Source: Mesorhizobium sp. (GTDB lineage: Bacteria; Pseudomonadota; Alphaproteobacteria; Rhizobiales; Rhizobiaceae). Taken from it: DNA of 64,000 nucleotides. The stretch covers positions 1 through 64,000 of the forward strand of contig SUGL01000018.1 in NCBI GenBank assembly GCA_004963905.1, written 5' to 3'. The position numbers and the translations under genes were made by a program. The stretch's first letter is position 1. The number at the start of each line of letters is the position of its first letter. The notes under the pieces are model-generated. The model was given only the letters and a program-made list of their open reading frames with translations. It was not told the DNA's origin and ran no database searches. Shown one piece after another: positions 9,852 to 18,173 of this stretch.

Positions 9852-10871
9852 TCAGCCGGCGGCCGCCGCCTTTTCCAGCAGGTCGGCATAGTGCCGCCGC
9901 GCCACGTCGGGATGCGACCTCAGCCGGCTCTTCAGCACATTGGTCCCGACGTTGCGGAACAGCGGATTGTCGGGGTCGCTGGCCGGGCCGCGCGCCTCGG
10001 CGGCCAGTTCCTCCGGCAGATCGAGCAGCGGGATCGTCGCGTCGAGACGGGCGCTGAAGAAGAACGGCACCGATATCCGCTCGACGCCAGGCGGTGGCGT
10101 GACGACGCGATGCACGGTTGCCCTGAGATAGCCGTTCGAGGCGAGCTCGAGCAGCTCGCCGATATTGACCACGAGCGTTCGCGGAATCGGATCCACATTC
10201 ACCCAGCTACCGTCATACTCGACCTGAAGCCCCTTGTTCTCATCCTGCAACAGAAGGGTGAGGAAGCCGCCATCCTTATGCGCGCCGACGCCCTGGTCGT
10301 CGCCGGTGGCGTCACGGCCGGGATAGCGAACGATCTTCATGCGGTGATTGGGCTCGCCGCGATAGATCGGATCGAAAGCGTCTTCCGGCTGATCGAGCGA
10401 CAGCGCGAAGGCCTTGAGCAGGCGGATCGCAACCTCTGTCGCCTTGGCCTGCCAGGCGAGCAGCGCCGGCTTCAGCTCTGGAAGTGCCGCCGACCATTGG
10501 TTCGGGCCCTGCAGCCGCGTCCAGGCCGGCACGCCCGGTGCTTGCGGGATCGTCGCGCGCTCGACGCCTATGTCGAGCTGCTCGCGCCAGTCGGCCTTGC
10601 CCCTGGTCAGCTCGCCGCCGGCGCGAGTGTAGCCGCGGAACTGCGGCGACTTCACCATTTCGATCGCGAGCTTGTCGGCTTCAGGCAAGGCAAAGAAGTG
10701 GCGCGCGGCATTGAGCACCGCGTCGATATCGGACTGTGCTATGCCGTGGCCGCTGAGGTAGAAGAAGCCGACATCGCGGGCCGCCGTTCGCAGATCAAAC
10801 AAGAAAGTCCGCAGTTCCGACGCGCCCTGTTCAAGGCGGTCGAGATCGAGCACCGGAATTATTCTGGCCAT
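9852..10871 (-). CDS. Isopenicillin-N-synthase-like 2-oxoglutarate/Fe(II) oxygenase
   Basis: 339-aa protein with the DIOX_N domain (residues ~4-110, IIPVLDLDRL... GFFYLSGHGI) and the 2OG-Fe(II) oxygenase domain. Iron ligands are visible as HxD in GVGAHKDGGFLTLLL and a distal His in RATVHRVV, followed by the RxS motif in RISVPFFFS that binds 2-oxoglutarate. The substrate is unknown. The ATG at 10871 is preferred, because upstream codons lie in an intergenic repeat. It is preceded on the same strand by metI-metN-metQ-like genes, but a 230-bp gap with a repeat suggests a separate promoter. Confidence 0.85.
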   Translation of the reverse strand: MARIIPVLDLDRLEQGASELRTFLFDLRTAARDVGFFYLSGHGIAQSDIDAVLNAARHFFALPEADKLAIEMVKSPQFRGYTRAGGELTRGKADWREQLDIGVERATIPQAPGVPAWTRLQGPNQWSAALPELKPALLAWQAKATEVAIRLLKAFALSLDQPEDAFDPIYRGEPNHRMKIVRYPGRDATGDDQGVGAHKDGGFLTLLLQDENKGLQVEYDGSWVNVDPIPRTLVVNIGELLELASNGYLRATVHRVVTPPPGVERISVPFFFSARLDATIPLLDLPEELAAEARGPASDPDNPLFRNVGTNVLKSRLRSHPDVARRHYADLLEKAAAAG

Positions 10872-10893
10872 GGACAGGCTCCTCCTGCGGCAA

Positions 10894-10954
10894 CTCTTTG
10901 TTTTCGCAATCCGGATGGAAAAACCGCTGCGCGCAGTTTTCCTGGAATTGCTCT
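10894..10954 (-). repeat. Short intergenic repeat, copy B
   Basis: The minus-strand reading of this 61-bp stretch (AGAGCAATTCCAGGAAAA..., then TCCGGATTGCG, ending AACAAAGAG) aligns well with 19748-19806 on the plus strand. It belongs to a short rhizobial-style intergenic repeat and sits directly upstream of the 2OG-oxygenase start codon. Confidence 0.75.
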
Positions 10955-11099
10955 GGCGACCCCGCCGCACGATGACATGCGCATCATTGGAGGTGAAGAA
11001 ACGCGCCGACCAATCTCATTGCAAACGGAGCAAGCCGCCGCTCAAATCCGGGCCTTTGCGGCAAATTGCGTTCGATGAGACCGCCGCCGGCCCAAGCGC

Positions 11100-11756
11100 T
11101 CATGCGCGATGATCGAGCCGCGCCACCAGCCGGTCGCCGATCCACTGGATGCCGCAGACCAGCACGATCAACACGACGACCACGGCAATCATGACGCTGG
11201 TCTCGAAACGCTGGTAGCCATAGCGGATGGCGAGGTCGCCAAGACCGCCGGCGCCGATGGCGCCGGCCATGGCCGAGGCTCCGACCAGCGTTACCAGCGT
11301 CACCGTGAAGCCTGCGACGATGCCCGGCAGCGCTTCCGGCACCAGCACCTCGCGGATGATCGTCCAGCGATTGCCGCCCATGGCGCGCGCCGCCTCGATC
11401 AGGCCGTGGTCGACCTCGCGCAGCGATACTTCTGCGATGCGGGCATAGTAGGGCGTTGCGGCGATCGACAGCGGAACGATCGCCGCCCAGGTACCGATCG
11501 AGGTGCCGACGATCAGCCGCGTCACCGGGATCAGCGCCACCAGCAGGATGATGAAGGGCACGGAGCGGAAGCCGTTGATCAAAGCGCCGAGGACGCGGTT
11601 CACCCAGAGGTTTTCGGCGATGCCGCCGCGGTCGGTGGCGACCAGCGCCAGCCCGAGCGGCAAGCCGAAGACCAGCGAGATGAGACCGGAAGCGCCGGTC
11701 ATCAGCACGGTCTCCCAGATCGAGCGAAGCAGGAGTTCAAACAGGACCGGCGACAT
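11100..11756 (-). CDS. metI: Methionine-type ABC importer permease (MetI-like)
   Basis: Inner-membrane permease, about 218 aa, with five predicted hydrophobic segments and the EAA-loop ARAMGGNRWTIIREVLVPEALPGIVAG. This and its MetN/MetQ partners place it in the methionine uptake transporter (MUT) family. The first two codons at 11762 and 11756 are both possible starts; MSPVLFELLL from 11756 matches the family. It overlaps the 3' end of metN by about 20 bp, indicating translational coupling. Confidence 0.87.
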   Translation of the reverse strand: MSPVLFELLLRSIWETVLMTGASGLISLVFGLPLGLALVATDRGGIAENLWVNRVLGALINGFRSVPFIILLVALIPVTRLIVGTSIGTWAAIVPLSIAATPYYARIAEVSLREVDHGLIEAARAMGGNRWTIIREVLVPEALPGIVAGFTVTLVTLVGASAMAGAIGAGGLGDLAIRYGYQRFETSVMIAVVVVLIVLVCGIQWIGDRLVARLDHRA

Positions 11757-12828
11757 GGCCAAGCACCTCCACCCGCGCGCCGCGGTCTTTCAGGAATGCG
11801 ATTGTCTGCGCGAGACCCCCGCTGTCGGGGACGGCGAGGAACAGCGTGCCGACTGGTTGCTGCTGGACATGGTCGATGCCGCCATGCACGAGGCGGATCG
11901 GGCCGGGCACACTGGCGCTCAGATCGGACAGCAGCGGACCACGCGCCGCATCGCCGGCCACATCGACCTTGAGGATCGTCTCCGCGCCCTCGCCGGCGAC
12001 CAGCCGGCCGGCGATCTCGGGCGGTAGTTGCGGCCGGATGGCGCCGAGCAGGCTGCGCGTGATCTCGGATTTCGGATCGGCGAAGACCTGCCAGACGGCG
12101 CCCTCTTCCACGATCCGGCCGGCGTCGATCACCGCCACGCGGTCGGCGATCGAACGGATCACTTCCATCTCGTGCGTGATGAGCAGGATAGTGAGGCCGA
12201 GCCTGGAATTGATGTCCTTGAGCAGCGCCAGGATCGAGCGCGTGGTCTCCGGGTCGAGCGCCGAGGTCGCTTCGTCGGACAAGAGCAGCGCCGGCCGCGC
12301 GGCGAGCGCCCTGGCGATGCCGACGCGCTGCTTCTGCCCGCCCGAGAGCGACGCCGGATAGGCCTTGGCTTTTTCCGACAGGCCGACGAGCTGCAGCAGC
12401 TCGGCCGCGCGGGCCAGCCGCTCGGCCTTTGGCTTGCCCTCGATCTTGAGCGGCAGCGCGACGTTTTCCTCGACGGTTTTCGCCGACAGAAGGTTGAAGT
12501 GCTGGAAGACCATGCCGATGCGGCGGCGCAGCGGCTGCAAGTCGCGCTCGCTCAGACGGCCGATCTCGCGGCTCTCGATGAAGACCTGGCCGGAATCCGG
12601 CCGCTCCAGGCCGTTGAGGCAGCGGATCAGCGTCGACTTGCCGGCGCCGCTGCGGCCGATGATGCCGAGGATCTCGCCCTTGCGCACCGTGAGCGAGACG
12701 CCGTCGAGCGCCGCCGTCGCGCCGAAGCTGCGCTTCAGGCCGACGAGGCGGACGACATCTTCCGTCGCCGTGGGCCGGATGTGGACCGGTTCGGCTATCT
12801 CGGCCTTGACATGCTGGTTCATTTCCAT
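11737..12828 (-). CDS. metN: Methionine-type ABC importer ATPase (MetN-like)
   Basis: ABC ATPase with Walker A GRSGAGKST, signature LSGGQKQRVGIARAL, Walker B ALLLSDEATSALD and a C-terminal NIL/ACT-like ligand-sensing domain (about the last 90 residues, including VPGPIRLVHGGIDHVQQQPVGTLFL). That domain mediates feedback inhibition by methionine in E. coli MetN. ATG 12828 or 12822 is the likely start; the open frame extends further upstream but with non-family sequence. Order metQ-metN-metI on the minus strand is unusual only in having metQ first. Confidence 0.88.
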   Translation of the reverse strand: MEMNQHVKAEIAEPVHIRPTATEDVVRLVGLKRSFGATAALDGVSLTVRKGEILGIIGRSGAGKSTLIRCLNGLERPDSGQVFIESREIGRLSERDLQPLRRRIGMVFQHFNLLSAKTVEENVALPLKIEGKPKAERLARAAELLQLVGLSEKAKAYPASLSGGQKQRVGIARALAARPALLLSDEATSALDPETTRSILALLKDINSRLGLTILLITHEMEVIRSIADRVAVIDAGRIVEEGAVWQVFADPKSEITRSLLGAIRPQLPPEIAGRLVAGEGAETILKVDVAGDAARGPLLSDLSASVPGPIRLVHGGIDHVQQQPVGTLFLAVPDSGGLAQTIAFLKDRGARVEVLGHVAGPV

Positions 12829-12905
12829 GTCCGTTTCAGCGCCGCGCAAACGCGATGGCGGCCCGCTCGCCAGCGAACCGCCCGTTCCTGCCAGCCAGGC
12901 CCCGA

Positions 12906-13757
12906 TCAATAGGCGCTGATCCCGGTGCCCTTGTAGACCTTGTCGAACTCGGCCTTGACGGTTTCGTTCTGGTAAGAGGCGACCAGCGTCTTAACCCAGG
13001 GCTCGTTCTCACTGCCGGCCTTGACCGCGATGAAGTTGCGGTAGGGATTGTCCGCCACCGGCTCCTGCGCGATGCGTTGCTCCGGGCCAAGGCCGCTCTT
13101 CAGCGCCCAGTCGGTGTTGACCACGGCAGCGTCGAGATCGTCGACCGAGCGGCCGACGATGCCGGCGTCGAGCTCCTTGATCTCGAGCTTCTTCGGGTTC
13201 TCGGCAATGTCGGCGGTCGTGGCCAGGATGCCGGTGCCGTCCTTCAGCTTGATCAGCCCCTCATGCTCAAGCACATGCAGAGCGCGACCTTCGTTGGAGG
13301 GATCGTTCGGCAGGCCGATGACGGCGCCTTCCGGCAGGTCGGCGACCTTGGCGTGCTTCTTCGAATAGAGGCCGATCGGCCAGACGCCGGTATAGCCGAC
13401 CGGGACGATGTGATAGCCTTGAGTCTTGATCTGGTTGTCGAGGTAAGGCTTGTGCTGGAAGGCGTTGGCGTCGATCTCGCCGCGCTCAAGCGCTTCGTTG
13501 GGCTGGGTGTAATCGTTGAAGACGACGGTTTCGATCGTCAGTCCTTTCTTGGCCGCCTCGGCGGTGACGACGCGCCAGACATCCTCGTCCTCGCCGCTGA
13601 TGATGCCGACCTTGATCGCCTTCTTGTCCTCGGCGAGGGACGGCGACGGCTGGACGAGGCCTATGACGGCAAATGTCGCGGCCAAAAGCGCGGCAAGTCC
13701 GGCGCGTCTGGTGATTGACTTAGCGAGAGAATTTGAAGCGTTGCCGCGTTCGGACAT
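12906..13757 (-). CDS. metQ: Methionine-type substrate-binding protein (MetQ/NlpA family)
   Basis: 283-aa NlpA-family binding protein. It has a basic N-terminus and hydrophobic signal segment ending near SPSLAEDKK, then KAIKVGIISGEDEDVWRVV and the ligand-pocket segments NDYTQPNEALERGEIDANAFQHKPYLDNQ, LPNDPSNEGRALHVLE and YRNFIAVK. No lipobox cysteine is visible, so it is predicted to be free in the periplasm rather than lipid-anchored. Substrate could be methionine or another sulfur compound; the neighbouring Fe(II) oxygenase is not enough to decide. Confidence 0.87.
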   Translation of the reverse strand: MSERGNASNSLAKSITRRAGLAALLAATFAVIGLVQPSPSLAEDKKAIKVGIISGEDEDVWRVVTAEAAKKGLTIETVVFNDYTQPNEALERGEIDANAFQHKPYLDNQIKTQGYHIVPVGYTGVWPIGLYSKKHAKVADLPEGAVIGLPNDPSNEGRALHVLEHEGLIKLKDGTGILATTADIAENPKKLEIKELDAGIVGRSVDDLDAAVVNTDWALKSGLGPEQRIAQEPVADNPYRNFIAVKAGSENEPWVKTLVASYQNETVKAEFDKVYKGTGISAY

Positions 13758-14070
13758 GATGCGTTCCTTGCGATCCTGAAATCATTTCGGCCCGGCTGAA
13801 TGCTAAGCCTCGATATCAGCATCACCAATGCTGCCCGGCTGGGCAACGAAGCGCTTTTCCTATCAAGCGGGAGGCGGAAAATATTCTCTCAAAGATTTTA
13901 TGACTTGGAGAACGCTGGCCGCCGCCGGCAGATATTCGACGCGGCGCAAGATCGAAGCGGCGGGCACCTAAAGCGCGTCGCGCTGAAACGGATTCAGGCG
14001 ACGCGCTTTAGGTCTTTGTTTTATGCATGTCGTTCTCGCAAAACCGCTGCACACTTTTGCGCGACATGCA
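13758..14070. other. Intergenic region with a repeat element
   Basis: About 310 bp separating metQ from the racemase gene. No coding potential is supported. The left part (13758-13968) holds the presumed metQ promoter, where I recognise no riboswitch; the right part is the two-hairpin repeat at 13969-14072. Confidence 0.7.
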
Positions 14071-14072
14071 TT
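13969..14072. repeat. Two-hairpin palindromic intergenic element (RIME-like)
   Basis: Two perfect inverted repeats in tandem: 13-bp arms TAAAGCGCGTCGC (13969-13981) and its complement (13998-14010), and 9-bp arms TGCATGTCG (14024-14032) and CGACATGCA (14062-14070). The sequence style matches a repeat I recall from Rhizobium and Mesorhizobium intergenic regions. It abuts the racemase stop codon and may act as a transcript end. Confidence 0.8.
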
Positions 14073-14871
14073 AAGAAGCTCGCTGTGCGGCGGGCCAGGG
14101 CAGTCGGTCATGCCCCGGCAGCCGCGACGAAACGGTCGGCAGGCCTCGCGCTTCCTGCGCGCCAAAGCCCAATCGTGTCAGGCAGGCTCGCGCCAGGGCC
14201 GCATTGCTGTCGATGACGATCAGTCCGTTCGTGTCGTTGAGGCTGGCGGCCACCACCGACAGTTCGGTGCAACCGAGCAGGGCGGCATCGGCGCCGGCCA
14301 ATTGCGCAAGATGAAGCGCGCGCTCGGTCTCAATCGCCGCATCCGCGATCGAGCCGGCCTTGACGAGGGCGATCGCGTTGTCGACGCGTTCCTGGAACTC
14401 CGTGTTTTCGGGAATGCAGTGCTCGAATCCAGCGGCCGATATCCTCTCCTGATAGAAGCCGGAGACGAGGGTGCCTCGGGTTGCGAGGTTCGCGACCCGG
14501 CCCCGGTTCAGGCTGCGACGGATCTCCGTCACCACGGCATCGCCGATGTGGATGATCTCCGCGCGCGAGTTCGCCGCCAGTTGATCGTACCAATGATGGG
14601 CGGTGTTGCATGGAATCGCGATGCACGCGACGCCCAGCGCATTGAGCATCGAGACCGCGGCTCGCAGGGGCGCCAGCGGCCCGTCATGGTTGCCGAGGAT
14701 CGCTTCGGTCCTGTCCGGCAGTTGCGGCACGCTGAGGATCGCGGCAGGCACATGTTCGTTGTCGCGGAGCGCCTCGGTCATCCGGGTCAGCTTGAAGTAG
14801 AAGTCGGCCGACGCAAGCGGCCCGAGACCGCCTATGATGCCGAGCTCAGGACGGATGCTCTCGTCGATCAT
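14071..14871 (-). CDS. Aspartate/glutamate racemase family protein
   Basis: 266-aa cofactor-independent amino-acid racemase. The N-terminal GIIGGLGPLASADFYFKL motif is typical of aspartate racemases; the two catalytic cysteines appear in AIPCNTAHHWYDQL and LLGCTELSVV. Its start codon overlaps the stop of the upstream symporter gene by 4 bp (ATGA), so the two are co-translated. Context (symporter plus amino-acid-type binding protein) suggests that it racemises an acidic amino acid taken up by the symporter. Confidence 0.87.
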   Translation of the reverse strand: MIDESIRPELGIIGGLGPLASADFYFKLTRMTEALRDNEHVPAAILSVPQLPDRTEAILGNHDGPLAPLRAAVSMLNALGVACIAIPCNTAHHWYDQLAANSRAEIIHIGDAVVTEIRRSLNRGRVANLATRGTLVSGFYQERISAAGFEHCIPENTEFQERVDNAIALVKAGSIADAAIETERALHLAQLAGADAALLGCTELSVVAASLNDTNGLIVIDSNAALARACLTRLGFGAQEARGLPTVSSRLPGHDRLPWPAAQRAS

Positions 14872-16232
14872 CGGGCGGGCTCGGCTTCGGGCACTTCCGG
14901 GACGATTTCGGCAGGCTGCGTCCCCTCCCTGTGGCTGGGCGCGATCATGGCCGTGCTCGCTGCGACGGTGCTGACGCTGGACAGCGTCATGAACGTGTCC
15001 ACGGCCGCATCCACCGCGACGAACAGGGCGAACGCCGCTTCGAAGGGAAGCTTCAGGTAACCGCAGACGATGGACATCTGCGACAGGATGAGCAGGCTGC
15101 CCATGCCGCCGGTCGTGAGCGCGAGAAGCGCCGAAACGATGCCGACGAGCAGGAGGTCGGGCACGCCAAGCGGATGGCCGTAGAGCTGGGCGATGAACAA
15201 GGTGCCCGAGGTGTATAGAAGCGCCGGACCGGTCCGCAGCAAGGCCGCCTGCAGCGGCACGAGCAGCTCGACGACCACCAGGCTGAACCTCAGCCGCTCG
15301 CTCAACAGGTTGATGACCCACGGCAGCGAGGCGACCGTGGAGCGCGTGGTGATCGCCACCATGAGAAGGGGCTGAAGGGTCTTGATGGTTGTCCAGTAGC
15401 TGCGTCGCGACCGGATGGCGATGACGGCAAATGCAACGGCGAGGAATGTGAGGCAGGACAGGCCCATGACCAGCAGGTAGCCGCCCATCAGCGTGAGCGG
15501 CCTGGTTCCGGTCGAGGCGGTCTGGTCGGCGATCAGGATGAAGGTTGCGAAGGGCAGTCCCCAGACGAACCAGTTGGTGAGGACAGTGCAGGCCCGGTAG
15601 ACCGCGTTGAGCGCCTGGGACAGGCTCATCGACGAGGGCTGAGGGATCTTGCCCATCGCGAGTCCGAAGAGCAGGCAGAACAGCAGGACCTGGATCGTCT
15701 GGCCCGAGGCCAGCGCGTTGAAGACGTTATTGGGCACCAGGTCGAGCAGGATCGAATGCTCGCCGTTCGCGCCGTCGTTGGACTGAGGTGGCTGGAACGG
15801 GAACGCGAGATCGGTGGATACGCTGCCCTGGGAATTGATGAACTCGCCGAGCTCGATGCGCGACTGCGGGTTCTCGATCTGGCCCGGCTGGAGGACCAGC
15901 GAATATGTGCCGCTGACCAGCACGGCGAGGAACGAGACGACCAGCACGGCAATCCCGACCTTGCCCAGGTAGCGGACCGATTTCGGATCCTGGACCATCG
16001 CCGTGATGGAGAAGATGACCGACGAGACCAGGTAGGGCAGGACGACCATCTTGAGGAAATTCAAATAAACCTGCGCGACGGGGCTGATCGTATGAGCGAA
16101 GGCCGGATAGTAGAGTCCGCACAGGATGCCGGCCAGGATCATGATGATCGTTGTCAACGGCGAGCGCAGGATGCGCCTTGCCGCCAGGCGCCAATCGAAA
16201 GGCAAGGGTTCGGCTACGTCGGCGACGGTCAT
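14868..16232 (-). CDS. Dicarboxylate/amino acid:cation symporter (DAACS family)
   Basis: 454-aa membrane transporter of the GltP/DctA/GltPh fold. It has about eight membrane segments, starting with SPLTTIIMILAGILCGLYYP, and a C-terminal transport domain; the region AITTRSTVASLPWVINLL resembles the HP1 serine-rich loop of the family, with variation. It lies in an operon with an amino-acid-type binding protein (2 bp upstream) and a racemase (4-bp overlap). DAACS carriers normally work without a binding protein, which makes this arrangement unusual. Confidence 0.82.
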   Translation of the reverse strand: MTVADVAEPLPFDWRLAARRILRSPLTTIIMILAGILCGLYYPAFAHTISPVAQVYLNFLKMVVLPYLVSSVIFSITAMVQDPKSVRYLGKVGIAVLVVSFLAVLVSGTYSLVLQPGQIENPQSRIELGEFINSQGSVSTDLAFPFQPPQSNDGANGEHSILLDLVPNNVFNALASGQTIQVLLFCLLFGLAMGKIPQPSSMSLSQALNAVYRACTVLTNWFVWGLPFATFILIADQTASTGTRPLTLMGGYLLVMGLSCLTFLAVAFAVIAIRSRRSYWTTIKTLQPLLMVAITTRSTVASLPWVINLLSERLRFSLVVVELLVPLQAALLRTGPALLYTSGTLFIAQLYGHPLGVPDLLLVGIVSALLALTTGGMGSLLILSQMSIVCGYLKLPFEAAFALFVAVDAAVDTFMTLSSVSTVAASTAMIAPSHREGTQPAEIVPEVPEAEPAR

Positions 16233-16234
16233 CG

Positions 16235-17083
16235 TCAGGCTTTGCTCCCCAAGCGATAGCGCGCGATGATCTCGTCGGTGTTGAGGACCTGCTGGCCCCG
16301 GGCGAGATCGAGATAAAGATCGACGAAGGCCGCGAGATGCGGATTGTCCGGCCGGACGCCGACCGCAATGGTGTCGACCTTGTCCGTCAGCGTGATCGAA
16401 CGCGCCACGACCGTCATCGACGGATCGTCGACCATCAGCTTCTTGATCTCGAAATCATCGCGATAGGCCATGTCGATCGTGCCGTTCCGGATCGCATCGA
16501 CAACCGTATTCCAGCCAGCGAAGCGACGTATCTGCGCATGCGGGAAGGTCGTGGCCGCATAGGTGGCGAATGACGAACCCTCGATCACCCCGAGATCGCC
16601 GGAGAAATCGCGGATGATCTGTTCCGGCGGCTTGCCCTGCGTAATGCGCGCCAGGTTGAGGCGATTGGCGAGCAGCCCCTGATGCAGCATGGCGTAGGGT
16701 CGCGAATAGAGGATCGAACGGCCGCGCTGAAGAGTGCGGCTGAGTTTGCCGATCGCTATGTCCGCCTGACCCGACATCAGCTGTTTCACCATGCCGTCGA
16801 ACGTTACGGCGGATCGGTCGAACACCGGCTCGACGCCAAGCTCCGCGGCTATGCCGCGGGCCAGTTCCATGTCTATGCCCTTGTCTCCCGCCCCATCGGC
16901 CGGGAAGAATGGATCGGAAGCAAACGCCGGCATGGCGATGCGCAGTTTATTGTCGCCCGTGATTGGCTGCGGGGCGTTCTCCGCCTGCTGCGCCGGGCTG
17001 TTTGGCGCCGCCCGCGCTTGCGCGATCAGCAAACCGCCGCCTCCGGCTGTAAGCAGCGTGCGACGTGTAAGCGGCATGCGCAT
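16235..17083 (-). CDS. Family-3 solute-binding protein with Tat-like signal
   Basis: 282-aa periplasmic binding protein of the polar amino-acid (SBP_bac_3) type. The N-terminus has RRTLLTAGGGGLLIA, a plausible twin-arginine signal, followed by a cleavage region ending ARAAPN. The mature part shows KLRIAMP, GIDMELARGIAAELGVEP, and DIAIGKLSRTLQRGRSILYS, standard for the family. No ABC permease or ATPase gene accompanies it; instead the next gene encodes a DAACS symporter. Start at M1 or M3. Confidence 0.82.
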   Translation of the reverse strand: MRMPLTRRTLLTAGGGGLLIAQARAAPNSPAQQAENAPQPITGDNKLRIAMPAFASDPFFPADGAGDKGIDMELARGIAAELGVEPVFDRSAVTFDGMVKQLMSGQADIAIGKLSRTLQRGRSILYSRPYAMLHQGLLANRLNLARITQGKPPEQIIRDFSGDLGVIEGSSFATYAATTFPHAQIRRFAGWNTVVDAIRNGTIDMAYRDDFEIKKLMVDDPSMTVVARSITLTDKVDTIAVGVRPDNPHLAAFVDLYLDLARGQQVLNTDEIIARYRLGSKA

Positions 17084-17161
17084 TTCTCTATTCGTTTAGA
17101 GATTCAAGTAACAAATCCGACCAACTCGCAGTATGCACGCCGAGGTTAAACAAAGGTATCT

Positions 17162-17175
17162 TTTAAAGCTTTAAA
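17162..17175. promoter_or_regulatory. Perfect 14-bp AT-rich palindrome upstream of the binding-protein operon
   Basis: TTTAAAGCTTTAAA, perfectly symmetric, in an AT-rich patch about 80 bp upstream of the binding-protein start. It is a good operator candidate for the operon 17083-14071; the regulator is unknown. Confidence 0.4.
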
Positions 17176-17271
17176 TATTACTAGTGGGCCGGGGCAACGA
17201 AACATGCGCCATGGCTAATATGACATGAGCGCCGCAAGGGCCGTGTAACTGTCAGCAATCGGCGCGGATTG

Positions 17272-17961
17272 TCAGAACGTCTCAACCCATGGCCTGAGCT
17301 CGACCTCGAAGCTCCAGGCGCTGCGATGCTGGCGATGGACCGCGAGGTATGTCTCGGCGATCGCGTCGGGCGAGAGGCGACGATCAGGACGATCGGGCTC
17401 GGGCGCCTGTCCGGGCGGTTCGATCTGGCCGTCGATGATGAAATGCGCGACGTGGATGTTCTTAGGGGAAAGCTCACGCGCCATCGACTGCGCCAGCCCG
17501 CGCAGGCCGAATTTCGGCATGGCGAAACCGGCCGAGCCGGAGAACCCTTTGAGGCTCGCGGTCGCGCCCGTGAACAGGATCGAGCCGGCGCCGCGCGCGA
17601 CGAGCCGGCGGGCCGCCTGCTGGCCGACGAGGAAGCCGCCATAGGCGCCGACGAGCAGGGCCTGTTTGACCGCCTCGGGATCGAGCTCGGCGATCGGGCC
17701 GCGCGTGCGGCCGCTGGCGTTGAAGACGGCAATTTCGAGCGGGCCGGCCTTGTCCGCGGCGTCGAACAGCCGCGCGACGGAGGTGGCATCCGACACATCC
17801 GTCTCCACCGCCTGTGCGCCGGTCTCCTGGACCAGTGCGGCCAGCTTGTCGACATTGCGGGCGGCGAGGATGACGCGATAGCCTTCCTTGCCAAGGAGGC
17901 GCGCCAGGGAAGCGCTGAGGCCAGCTCCTGCGCCCGCGATCACTGCGACATTGGTTGCCAT
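17272..17961 (-). CDS. SDR-fold protein with Phe in place of the catalytic Tyr
   Basis: 229-aa short-chain dehydrogenase/reductase relative. The cofactor motif is GAGAGLSASLA (residues ~9-19), and FNASGRT replaces the usual NNAG. The catalytic YxxxK appears as FAMPK (GSAGFAMPKFGLRG), so the proton-donating tyrosine is missing, although the lysine remains. It may therefore bind nucleotide without the standard chemistry, or be a divergent subfamily. ATG 17961 has an excellent AGGAGG ribosome-binding site. It is divergent from anmK. Confidence 0.78.
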   Translation of the reverse strand: MATNVAVIAGAGAGLSASLARLLGKEGYRVILAARNVDKLAALVQETGAQAVETDVSDATSVARLFDAADKAGPLEIAVFNASGRTRGPIAELDPEAVKQALLVGAYGGFLVGQQAARRLVARGAGSILFTGATASLKGFSGSAGFAMPKFGLRGLAQSMARELSPKNIHVAHFIIDGQIEPPGQAPEPDRPDRRLSPDAIAETYLAVHRQHRSAWSFEVELRPWVETF

Positions 17962-18173
17962 GTCATTCCTCCTTGCGATGACGTTCGGCCGATATCGATG
18001 GTCGCACAGGCTCGCGCCTTCCGCGGCAAGAGGCAAGAACGGCGTTGCTCCATTCTCATCGTTCGGCGCAAAAAGCCGTGAAGGGATGCGAGGCTTCGCT
18101 GACTACGGCGAAGGACTTGCCTGCCGGACCGATCCGTCCGACACGTGGTTCAACGGCGATTCGAGGAGCGACC

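Noticed and set aside
9519-11078. 519-residue open frame on the plus strand opposite the 2OG oxygenase
   Set aside because: It is Arg-rich with no family pattern and lies opposite a gene with all iron and 2OG ligands.
13758-13968. SAM riboswitch upstream of metQ
   Set aside because: The sequence was read on the minus strand for the SAM-II pseudoknot and SAM-I elements; no convincing match was seen by eye.
14071-15321. 416-residue racemase with N-terminal extension
   Set aside because: The first 150 residues read through the symporter gene in the wrong frame; ATG 14871 overlaps the symporter stop in a normal ATGA junction.
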